A stretch of DNA of 64,000 nt from Silurus meridionalis. Its lineage: Eukaryota > Chordata > Actinopteri > Siluriformes > Siluridae. Under the pieces are notes generated by a model. That model was not told the DNA's origin. It made no database searches and saw only the letters and a program-made list of their open reading frames with translations. Every line of letters starts with the position of its first letter. Within the stretch, counting starts at the first letter, position 1. The stretch is taken from the NCBI RefSeq assembly GCF_014805685.1, contig NC_060898.1, positions 9,187,001-9,251,000 of the forward strand. The letters are read 5' to 3'. A program made the position numbers and the translations under genes. This document shows positions 16,056-33,058 of this stretch, piece by piece.

Positions 16056-17630
16056 AAAAGATGATTTTAATTAAAACAGCTTCATATTAGGCTGGTTTCA
16101 GTATCATAACACAAAACAGAAAACATAAATTAACCGGGCAATCATCTTTTTTTTTTTTACCTGTTTAACATCCTGATTTCCTTTGTGCAATTCTTGCATT
16201 TTGATATTTACCGAAGGCGCAATGAGTCTGAACTTCTGAGCTGATATGTGAAGTGTCGCGCCGTCGTAGTGTCTGGGTACCCGTGATGCAGCCAAGGTTG
16301 TCCTTTCTTGGACCACTTCTGATACTTTAGTACTTTTAAAAGTGGCCTATTCACTGCATACCAGGAAAATCCCATTTTGGAGATATTCTTACCCAATCAA
16401 TGTCACTCAGAGCCTTATGTTTGGTCTTTTTCTCTCCTGTTTACAGCACATCAGCTGCGTGAACTGGTAATTTGCTGTCTAATATACGTTTTTAGACATT
16501 TGCTGTTTAATATATGCCAAATATCTTATGTGTCAACTTGTCCAGATAATCAATTTTATTGACTATTATTTTAACTTCAAATCCAAAGCCTTACACAATC
16601 TTCTCACAATACTTTATCCACAGTTGCCCCGATTAACTAAACTAACTCAGGTTTTCAGGCCCTCTTGCTCAAAAACATTTTTTGGGTTTTGTCAATATTA
16701 GAATTGGAGTTGAGGGCTTTGTGATGATTACAGTAAAACTAACTTTTCTGTTTTTAATTCAATTTTGTTGCAACTTTAGATGTATGATTAGAAACATTAA
16801 GTTTTATTTATTAACATTTACTAACAATTTGCTAATGTCAAATAAGTCGATAAAAGTAAACTACCCATAAATTACCTAGCTGATTTTCATGTAGTGAGAC
16901 AAAAGAAAAACAACAGGCTCAAAGCACATTATAATTAATTTCTATTAATACAGCAAAAAAAAAAAAAAAAAGGAAAAAAAGGTGTTGAATAGCACTAACA
17001 AGTCCATTCCATGTATACGGGCATTTCTTTTTAATGAACTAATCTTATATTCAATACCATTAATAGGTAAAAAAAAAAAAAAAAAAACAATAATATATAA
17101 TAAAAATGTGTGAGAGAGAAAGAGATGTAATATTAATTAATGTTTAAAGCAACCTCTAGTCTAGTCTTCTCCAATAACAACTCCCCTTAGAAAAAGTAAG
17201 AGCCAAGACGGGACAACATTTTAGACAACAGTGTTTTGATTTGCTGTGTAGCATTTTGATTTGGAAGAAAAGAAAAAAAATAGGTAAATTAAAAGAATAT
17301 CTACAAAATTCACACCAGCACATTTTGTTGGTTTTAATTTTTGAACTGAAAGATAATGTGATGCTTTGTGTTAGGAATAAAACTAGGAAATGGTATTTGA
17401 TCTTTTACAATGTACAAGTGGCAACAAATCCATGCTCCATGAGAACACAACTTAAATACTTCCAGCCGACAGGTCAAGCTGAATATTTTAGCCACACATT
17501 CTCTACCTTTTTAGACATGAATGAGAAACCTATATATAGAAGTCCAAATCCCCCCCCCCCCCCACACACACAAAACAAACAAAAAAACCAACCCTTTGAC
17601 TTCAAATAATGTCAAAATGTTAGTTTCCTG
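16056..17630. other. Intergenic between the RTE fragment and the skp1 3' end
   Basis: Two A-runs (16953-16970, 17070-17086) and a C-run (17552-17563). The stretch 16150-16400 is less AT-rich and may be an old repeat, but I cannot name it. Confidence 0.35.
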
Positions 17631-17637
17631 ATGACAC

Positions 17638-17643
17638 TTTATT
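17638..17643 (-). terminator. skp1: Candidate skp1 polyadenylation signal AATAAA
   Basis: Plus-strand tttatt reads AATAAA on the skp1 strand, about 250 bp past the stop codon. An earlier AATAAA overlaps the stop codon itself and is too close to serve. Confidence 0.45.
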
Positions 17644-17894
17644 CCCAAAGAGGGTAATTGGGCTTCTACTTGTAAGAAGTAAGGAAACTTAATTTCTGCT
17701 GAATATACAAAGAATAAAAACTGATACCACTTAAATTATATATTTTTTTCCACTAGACAAGCAATGGAAATCATGCTATCAATACAGAAGAGATCTAATT
17801 CTACTGGTAAATATCAGCAAGTATGAATAGCGCAGTGCAACCAGTACGTGTGTTTTCGGGAACAATCCTTAGTGTGACATCGTTGGGGTGAACT

Positions 17895-24948
<7,054 letters not shown>

Positions 24949-25599
24949 CTATAAAAAAAAATAAAAAAATAAACATTTTATATATCCTACAATTGTCAAA
25001 AACCTACAGTTGTAGCACTTAAGACAGACTGATATGGATTATCTGCTGTCCTAAATAATCCAAACTGACTTTTTCAGACCATTCTTGCCTTATACATCTT
25101 GCTTTTGTACAACAATAATAAAAAAGAAATTACTCAGTGTAGTAGTAATAATAAAACAATTACATACGGCTATTTATCATTAAGAACCCTTATTTAGCTA
25201 ACACTGAGAGCATATTATATTAGCTAGCTAACCAGCTCACGAACTAGTTTGTGTTGTCGCCACCATTTTAACAACATTGTAAAACAGACATGTTTGCTAT
25301 CATACCGAAAGAGCTTCATTTGCTAGCTAGTTCTCACTAGCTCTTATGCTAATAGAATGAATATTCCTACAGTATGTACGGTAGTTAACTTATACAATAC
25401 CACAGCAACGGTTTATTGAATTTACAAACATATATTGTCATGTAGCGTAGCGGCTAGCTAACAGGTCTAAATCAACTATAAGCGACAAGCTAGCTTGTAG
25501 CTGTTATGGGTATCAAGGCCTAGCAACGATTAATAAACAATTAAGCAAAACGCAAACAAAATTAAGTATTTGCCATTAGGACTTATTGTCGCAAAAATA

Positions 25600-25720
25600 A
25601 CATTCCCATAACATACATACCATGTACTTAATATGACTATATCCCTATAGAATTCAAAAACAAATTGTGACCGTCGAGAAGGCCCGTGACAACCGCAAAT
25701 CCCCTCGTTGCCTCCCTTCT
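25600..25720 (-). promoter_or_regulatory. skp1: Probable skp1 untranslated first exon and promoter zone
   Basis: On the minus strand a donor-like ATG/gtatgtatg lies at 25620-25612. The sequence above it (25625-25720) is locally less AT-rich and carries CpG sites (ccgtcgagaaggcccgtgac, accgcaaatcccctcg). No TATA box is apparent. A start site is inferred, not shown. Confidence 0.4.
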
Positions 25721-25800
25721 TCTTCTTTTCAGTTATTGGCTGTTAGCAGACCAGCTTTTGGTGCATTACCGCCACCAACTGAATAGGAGGGTGACGCATC
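25715..25800. mobile_element. Interspersed repeat (CTT tail, ATTACCGCCACC)
   Basis: cttcttcttttcagttattg, then ggtgcattaccgccaccaac and tgaataggagggtg. I remember this word order as a recurrent teleost repeat with a (CTT)n end. It sits against the presumed skp1 promoter. Confidence 0.4.
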
Positions 25801-26605
25801 AATGGGGAGAACTTCTCTGATTTACTTAAGGATATTTTTTTTTACAGAAAATTTTGTAAATCAGTCATGTTAATCTTGTTCACATTCATACTGTATAGTT
25901 TCGAGATTAGATCTTCCATTTTTGTATGCTTTACGGTGAAGGAGTATATGTTGACTATAATCATTTCATGTTTCTTGTTTTCCTATATGTACTGAATGAC
26001 TTGACTTGAATGCCCTATTCAAAATCGAGTGATAACTGTGTCCTCTATCTGCTCATTGCAAACTGTCCTTTCTGTGTTAACTTGCTTTTTTTATGCTATA
26101 TAGGTGTCTTCCCTTGTGTTAGGAAGGTTTACTATCTAGTTTGAAGGACCAATTGTAAGGAAGTTTCACTATCTGGTGTACACTGATCAGGAGGTTGTAC
26201 TCACCCTAGCACGGCAGTAAAAAAACAAGGTATAGGATTTAGAAAACTCAAACTTTACTGGGTTAAAGATTATTCGTGTGTGGTGTGATTCTTGCTGTCA
26301 TCTGGCCTTTTATGCTCTTGATAGAGAACGGTACACTGTGATGTCACAGAGGTAACTTATCATGGAATGGTAAACTGTGAATTTCTTCCTACACCTTTTG
26401 TTCTCCGGCCCTCTGTCCTTGCCATGCCATTATAAAACTTTCTTTCCTTGATTAGGTTGACTTCATATGTATGTTTTAATGCTTATTTAGCTTATTTGGC
26501 AACAGTCTCATTGTCCTCCACTCCCACTCCATACCAAAGTCACACTGAACTTCATGCTGTGGATTCTGAGTAAACGTTCTAATATATCATATATTATATC
26601 TTTAT

Positions 26606-27601
26606 TAGAGGTGGGTAGTAACGAGTTACATTTACTCCGTTACATTTACTTAAGTAAGTTTTTGAAAAAATTATACTTCTAGGAGTAGTTTTAAATCACT
26701 ATACTTTTTACTTTTACTTGAGTAGATTTGTGAAGAAGAAACTGTACTCTTACTCCGCTACATTAGGCTACAATGAGCTCGTTACTTTTCTTTTTACCTC
26801 TTTGGTATTCTACGCATCAATTTTAATGTTTTATTTTGACACAGAGAGAAACTTCCGCTAAGCCTCTACCACGTGACTGTGTTTCACCAATCAAACGTAG
26901 TTATGCAGATCGTCACGTTACCATACTCAATCTGAGCGGCGGGACGGGTCAGTTATCAACACAAACATGTCAGAATCAACCAACAGCAATGCAGACACAA
27001 ACAAGGAATAAAACCTGCACCCTGAACTCTCATTAAAAGCGTGTTTACCTTAGTAACAGTGTGAGAGAGTAGCTACATTATGAGGTGTTCAGCATGCCTG
27101 TTATGAAATGTGTGTGTTTCCTTGTTCTGTCACTGGAGACACACACACACACACACACACACACACTGAGAATTTATGCCTCGTTCTAGTTCTGCCTGGT
27201 AAAAAAGTATAAAGGTTTGGAAATTTGTGTTACTTGTGCGTATTTATTTTTTTATTTATTATGATATTATTTATTAAGTACTTGAATTGACCTGAATTAT
27301 TTTAATTTAAGCTATTTTGTAATTAATTGATTTTAATTTATTTTATTGATTGGATGAGCCATAATTTGCCTAAAGATTATTTTGTATTTTTGTCTGTCTG
27401 ATAGTTGTCTTGTGTTAAAAAATAAATCAGACGTTACTCAACAGTTACTCAGTACTTGAGTAGTTTTTTCAACAAGTACTTTTTTACTCTTACTCAAGCA
27501 ATTATTTGGATGTCTACTTTTTACTTTTACTTGAGTCATATTATTCTGAAGTAACAGTACTTTTACTTGAGTACAATCTTTGGCTACTCTACCCACCTCT
27601 G
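26606..27601. mobile_element. Non-autonomous hAT element (996 bp) with 8-bp target duplication
   Basis: The ends are AGAGGTGGGTAG (left, preceded by T) and CTACTCTACCCACCTCTG (right). The octamer ATCTTTAT flanks both sides (26598-26605 and 27602-27609). Subterminal DNA is full of acttttacttgagtag words in both orientations. The middle has tccgctaagcctctaccacg and a (CA)n tract. No transposase. Confidence 0.9.
27138..27166 (+). repeat. Microsatellite (CA)n
   Basis: About 14 AC units inside the hAT element. Confidence 0.95.
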
Positions 27602-28101
27602 ATCTTTATTTGCTGTATACTGTCCACTGGAGAAACTTGGTAAAGCTGAGTGAGAGTCTGTGCATATTATCACATTCTGGCTATGCATTCTCCACCCACT
27701 GCAGGAATGGCAATTTGTTGTGGTAAAAAAACTTATTTGTTATCCTTTTCTTTTGCTGAAATAAAAGTTAGGAGTATATATTGCTGCTGCTATTATCCTG
27801 TTATTGGATTCTTGGAAACATTTGAAACCTTGTAATAATGGATATATTTGTTCAATGTGTTGTTCAGCAACTAATTATTTTGAAGTGACCTTTCCTCTAT
27901 TCAACTTTTTTCTGTAACTCCAAGTCAACTTGTGGTGGTGTAAATTACCAGGGGGAGTGTTTGATATAGTAAAAAGTAGGGCTAACTATGATATATTCGA
28001 TACACATGCTCTGAGCATCCACAGCAGCAGCCCACCGAAAGCTTCTAATGCTGCTTTTTTCATACTCCCATCATTCCCCTAACATTTACTTACTGAGAGT
28101 G

Positions 28102-28104
<3 letters not shown>

Positions 28105-28169
<65 letters not shown>
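28105..28169 (+). repeat. Microsatellite (AC)n
   Basis: About 32 AC units. Confidence 0.97.
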
Positions 28170-28175
<6 letters not shown>

Positions 28176-28189
28176 TGTGTATAATGTTG

Positions 28190-28916
28190 AATATATGGAA
28201 ATGGAGAAAGAAATATAGAAAACTTTTGCCGGCTTTCCACCACTGCAGCTCCATGGACTGCTCAGAATAAAAGTTTTCCATGGGAGACACATGTACGATG
28301 CCATCGCAGCGGAGATAGAGAGCAAATTCACAGCTCATTTGCTCTTTGTGGGAAGATAAACTGCCACGGTCACTGATAATAGCGCAAACTTTGTAAAAGT
28401 GTTCAGAATGTTTCAAGCTGATGATGAAGCAGAGAATGATGTAGACGAGGACGAGGTCATATTTACGGAATTGCACGATGTTTTACGAGAATACAGCTAA
28501 AGGTATGTTCTCCCTCCACATCACCGGTGTGCAGCCCACACTCTTAACCTTATATACACGAACGATAGTTACATTCCTGACAGTGAAGGCAGATTGCAAA
28601 GTGTACAGAAGTGCGACTGGAAAGTGTTCAGCCTTGTGGTCAAAATTTAGTCGATCATCTTATTGTTCTCTAAGCAGTTATTAAACATTTTAAATGTTTA
28701 AGAAATGTCTTTTGCCCTAATATAACTGATTTCTTAATGGCAATTATCTATATTACACCTGTTACACCTGTAAGGCGTGAAAGAGATACAAGTAACGCAA
28801 AAGTAATATATCGCATTACTTTCCATAAAAAGTAACTAAGTAACGTAATTAGTTACTTTTTTAGGGAGTAACTCAATATTGTAATGCATTACTTGTAAAA
28901 GTAACATTGCCCAAAA

Positions 28917-28918
<2 letters not shown>
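28190..28918 (+). pseudogene. Decayed hAT transposase with right terminus
   Basis: Plus-strand translation, with stops, gives Y-D-A-I-A-A-E-I-E-S-K-F near 28290, TVTDNSANFVKVFRMF near 28360, an acidic stretch (ENDVDEDEVIF) and LPPHHRCAAHTLNL near 28510-28550. T-D-N-x-x-N-F-V-K-x-F and C-A-x-H-x-L-N-L are hAT transposase signatures around the catalytic aspartate. Stops fall near 28357 and 28500. The tail 28790-28918 (gtaacgtaattagttact ... gtaacattgcccaaaactg) looks like the right terminus of a CAGTGTTGGG-type hAT. The left part is missing beyond the microsatellite. Confidence 0.7.

Positions 28919-28987
<69 letters not shown>
28918..28987 (+). repeat. Microsatellite (TA)n
   Basis: About 34 TA units between a hAT terminus and the 3' end of a LINE. 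Confidence 0.97.
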
Positions 28988-28989
<2 letters not shown>

Positions 28990-29890
28990 TTTTCTGGTTC
29001 TTGTATGGTACAGGTCCTGGAGAGTGGGCAGGGGAGCACCAATTATTTTTTCTGCTGTTTTAACTGTTTTCTGCAGTCTGTTTCTGTCCTGTTTTGTTGC
29101 TGCTCCAAACCAGATGGTGATTGATGAGCACAGGACAGATTCAATGACTGCAGTGTAGAACTGTATCAACAGCTCCTGTGGCAGACTGTACTTCATTATT
29201 TGAAGTAGAGAGTATATCCTCTGCTGGGCCTTTTTCAGAATGGAGTTTATGTTGGATTCCCATTTCAGGTCTTGGCAAATGGTAATACCCAGAAACTTGA
29301 AGTTCTCCACAGATGACACAGGGATGTTGGATATTGTGAGGGGGAGTAGTGTTGAAGGGTGTTTCCTAAAGTCCACTATCATCTCCACAGTTTTGAGTGT
29401 GTTTAGCTCTAGGTTGTTCTGACTGCACCATAGCACCAGCTGCTTCACCTCCTGCTCATATGCAGACTCATCGCCATCTTGGATGAGTCCGATGAGCATG
29501 GTGTCATCTGCAAATTTCAGTTGTTTAACAGTTGGGTCACTTGATGTGCAGTCGTTCGTATAGAGAGAGGACACATCCCCGAGGAGCACCAGTGCTGATT
29601 GTCCGAATACCGGAGGTAACACCTCCCAGTCTCACCTGTTATTTCCTGCCTGGTGATCCACTGACAGATGACAGGGGTATAGTGAGGATTAGCAGTTTGG
29701 AGTGGAGAATTCCTGGAATTATTGTATTGAAAGCTGAACTGAAGTCAACAAACAGAATCCGGGCATATGTTCCTGGGCAGTCAAGGTGTTGCAGAATGTA
29801 GTTCAGCCCCATGTGGACTGCGTCATCCACCGATCTGTTTGCTCGGTATGCAAACTGTCACCTTCTTTAGGTGAATAACAGTAACACTGA
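28988..29890 (-). mobile_element. L2/CR1/Rex1-type LINE, 5'-truncated reverse transcriptase
   Basis: On the minus strand 29830-29700 reads the RT block [20 protein letters not shown]. After a gap, 29622-28990 encodes about 215 further residues with KFADDTMLIGLI (catalytic F-A-D-D), KFLGITICQDLKWESNINSI and KKAQQRIYSL, ending TLQDLYHTRTRK, the usual C-terminal end of this group. The G-V-P-Q-G block between them is deleted or frameshifted, so it is inactive. The same lineage is at 41610-43620. Confidence 0.88.
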
Positions 29891-29930
29891 TGATCTGTTT
29901 TTCATGGCACCTGTTAGTGGGTGGGATATA

Positions 29931-31727
29931 CAAACCTGATTCCAAAAAAGTTGGGACACTGTACAAATTGTGAATAAAAACAGAATGCAATGATATGGGA
30001 GTTTCAAATTTTTATATTTTATTCAGAATACAACATAGATGACATCAAATAGTTAAAAGAAAATGTATTATTTTAAGGGAAAAATAAGTTGATTTTAAAT
30101 TTCATGGCATCATCACATCTCAAAAAAGTTGGGACAAGGCCATGTTTACCACTGTGTGGCATCCCCTCTTCTTTTTATAACAGTCTGCAAACGTCTGGGG
30201 ACTGAGGAGACAAGTTGCTCAAGTTTAGGAATAGGAATGTTGTCTCATTCTTGTCTAATACAATAACTGTCTTAGGTCTTCTTTGTCGCATCTTCCTCTT
30301 TATGACGTGCCAAATGTTTTTTGGGTGAAAGAGCTGGACTGCAGGCTGGCCATTTCAGTACCCGGATCCTTCTTCTACGCAGCCATGATGTTGTAAATGA
30401 TGCAGTATGTGGTCTGGCATTGTCATGGAAAATGCAAGGTCTTCCCTGAAAGAGACAACGAATGGATGGCAGCATATGTTATTCTAGAACTTGGATATAC
30501 CTTTCAGCATTGATGGTGCCTTTCTAGATGTGTAAGCTGCCCATGCCACATGCACTCATGAAACCCCATACCATGAGAGATGCAGGCTTCTGAACTGAGC
30601 ACTGATAACAACTTGGGTTGTCCTTATCCTCTTTAGACCTGATGACATGGCAGCCCAGTTTTCCAAAAAGAACTTACAATTTTGATTCGTCTGACCACAG
30701 AACAATTTTCCACCTTTCCAACAGTCCATTTTAAATAAACCTTGGCCCAGAGAAAATGCCTGGACTTCTGGACCTCGTTTAGATATGGCTTCTTTTTTTA
30801 CCTTCTTTTTAGAGTTTTAGCCAGCAACCGTGAATTGCACGGTGGATTGTGTTCACCAACAATGTTTTCTGGAAGTATTCCTGAGCCCATGTTGTGATTT
30901 CCATTCCAGTAGCATTCCAGTATGTGATGCAGTGCCGTCTAAGGGCTCAAAGATCACGGGCATCCAATATTGTTTTTCGGCCTTGACCCTTATGCGTTGT
31001 TCAGATTCTTTGAATCTTTGGATGATATTATTAAATTCAATTCATTTTTATTTGTATAGCGCTTTTAACAATAAACATTGTCTCAAAGCAGCTTTACACA
31101 GATAATGTGGTGATTAAAAGTGAATATGTTCTTTATAAGTAAGTTTGTCCCTGATGAGAAAGCCGGTGGCGACTGTGGCAAGGAAAAACTCACGAGATGG
31201 CATAAGGAAGAAACCTTGAGAGGAACCAGACTCAAGAGGGAACCCATCCTCATCTGGGTATTATGCACTGTAGATGATGATAACTCTTTGCAATTGTTCT
31301 CTGAGAAACTCCTTTTTGATATTGCTCCACTATTTTTCCCCGCAACATTGGGGGAATTGGTGATCCTCTGCCTATCTTGACTTCTGAGAGACACTGCCAC
31401 TCTGAGAGGCTCTTTTTATACCCAATCATGTTGCCAATTAACCTAATAAGTTGCAAATTGGTCCTCCAGCTATTCCTTACATGTACATTTAACTTTTTCG
31501 GCCTCTTATTGCTACCTGTCCCAACTTTTTTGGAATGTGTAGCTCTCATGAAATCCAAAATGAGCCAATATTTGGCATGACATTTCAAAATGTCTCACTT
31601 TCAACATTTGATATGTTATCTAGATTCTATTGTGAATAAAATATAAGTTTATGAGATTTGTAAATTATTGCATTCCTTTTTTTATTCACAATTTGTTCAG
31701 TGTCCCAACTTTTTGGAATCGGGTTTG
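29931..31727 (-). mobile_element. Tc1-like transposon with TIRs, inactive and carrying an insertion
   Basis: The ends are CAAACCTGATTCCAAAAAAG and TTTTTGGAATCGGGTTTG, flanked by TA. Antisense coding near 30475-30300 gives FQGRPCIFHDNARPHTASFT and RRRIRVLKWPACSPALSP, the second catalytic block of Tc1 transposases. The final P-I-E-N is replaced by P-K-K-H and the D of SPDL by A, so catalytic residues are lost. Other blocks around 30560-30760 are frameshifted. A 228-bp repeat is inserted at 31031-31258. Confidence 0.85.
31031..31258 (+). mobile_element. Inserted interspersed repeat (tttatttgtatagcgctttt end)
   Basis: The sequence begins ttaaattcaattcattttta and tttgtatagcgcttttaaca, runs through gtggcaaggaaaaactcacg and aaaccttgagaggaaccaga, and ends cccatcctcatctggg. 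It splits the Tc1 element, with TATTA present on both sides (31026-31030 and 31259-31263). Short relatives are at 24002-24036 (reverse) and 36842-36886. Class unknown; no ORF. Confidence 0.75.
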
Positions 31728-31886
31728 TATTAGGCAGCAGAAAGTGAACATTTTGTCCTCAAAGCTCATGTGTTAGAAGCAGGAAAACAGAATCTCCAAA
31801 CTGCAGCTGTTGCAAGGTGGTTTCAGTCTGCTGTCAAAAGTAACAGTGGTGAACGGCAGATTGGAGGCCATAAAGTTGTTTCCTAG

Positions 31887-31888
<2 letters not shown>

Positions 31889-31951
<63 letters not shown>
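31889..31951 (+). repeat. Microsatellite (TA)n
   Basis: About 31 TA units. Confidence 0.97.
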
Positions 31952-31958
<7 letters not shown>

Positions 31959-31983
31959 AGAGTAGTATATAGAAAGATGTAGT

Positions 31984-32009
31984 AGAAGAAGAAGAAGAAG
32001 AAGAAGAAG
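31984..32009 (+). repeat. Microsatellite (GAA)n
   Basis: Eight to nine GAA units. It resembles an RTE LINE tail, but no LINE body is attached. Confidence 0.9.
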
Positions 32010-32239
32010 CTGTAGAAGGATTTATTTTTTCCTGCATTTGTCAAGACTCTTCATTCCAAGTTACTAATTGGAAACAGTTGATGAAGGGTACAATTCCCAA
32101 AATTGGAAAAGAAGAAATATGTCAACATTCATACAAAAAAACCTTTAAAGAGGAGGGAATGCAATTACTGTGTGACAGATATAAATAGTTTAAATATGAT
32201 GTACATGACGTGTAGATTTTGTTAGCTTTGTTTGATTAA

Positions 32240-32241
<2 letters not shown>

Positions 32242-32310
<69 letters not shown>
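32242..32310 (+). repeat. Microsatellite (TA)n
   Basis: About 34 TA units to the left of a palindromic MITE. Confidence 0.97.
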
Positions 32311-32313
<3 letters not shown>

Positions 32314-32345
32314 TACAGACCAAAAGTTTATATATATTCTATATA

Positions 32346-32748
32346 CAGTACAGACCAAAAGTTTGGACACACCTGCTCATTCAAAGAGTTTTCTTTATTT
32401 TCATGACTATGAAAATTGTAGATTCACACTGAAGGCATCAAAACTATGAATTAACACATGGAATTATATACATAACAAAAAGTGAACTGAAAATATGTCA
32501 TATTGTAGGTTCTTCAAAGTGAGCATCAAGAGAATGCCAAGAGTGTGCAAAGCAGTAATCTAAGCAAAAGGTGGCTACTTTGAAGAACCCACAATATGAC
32601 ATATTTTCAGTTGTTTCACACTTTTTGTTATATATAATTCCACATGTGTTAATTCAGTTTTGATGCCTTCAGTGTGACTCTCAATTTTCATAGTCATGAA
32701 AATAAAGAAAACTCTTTGAATGAGAAGGTGTCCAAACTTTGGTCTGTA

Positions 32749-32751
<3 letters not shown>
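32346..32751. mobile_element. Palindromic Tc1-type MITE (406 bp)
   Basis: The ends are CAGTACAGACCAAAAGTTTG and CAAACTTTGGTCTGTACTG, each next to TA. The two halves are inverted copies of each other over about 190 bp (for example tcatattgtaggttcttcaa against ttgaagaacccacaatatga). The first 20 bp of the left end is also present at 32311-32330, giving a local 35-bp direct duplication. Confidence 0.9.

Positions 32752-32807
<56 letters not shown>
32752..32807 (+). repeat. Microsatellite (TA)n
   Basis: About 28 TA units to the right of the MITE. Confidence 0.97.
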
Positions 32808-32808
<1 letters not shown>

Positions 32809-33028
32809 CAGAAAAGATGTAGTGTCCATTAACTATTTATGATGCTGCAAACGAAGTGATATTGCCGATTCCTACTACTAACAGCGCTTGTGAACATTGC
32901 ACACGTGCGCTGCAGGAGAAACCTTGTAACCGTTTTAAAGCTTAATAAAATGTGCGCATGTGCAACAATTGCAGACGCGGACGTTCACGGTGCTGCAGTA
33001 AAGGTGTATTGTTGATCATTCTTCTGCC

Positions 33029-33058
33029 ATGTCAGTGAACTTATCTCTTTCTGTAAAT
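33029..33058 (+). CDS. Unidentified gene, candidate first coding exon
   Basis: ATG then MSVNLSLSVN, ending in phase 0 at donor AAT/gtaagt. The upstream 100 bp has several CpGs (gacgcggacgttcacggtgc), unlike the AT-rich surroundings. Confidence 0.45.

Noticed and set aside
16104..16396. Overlapping minus-strand ORFs that might be an exon
   Set aside because: No splice sites fit and no conserved motif; perhaps an old repeat.
17241..17609. 122-residue plus-strand ORF downstream of skp1
   Set aside because: Low complexity with a poly-Pro run from a C-tract; no family signature.
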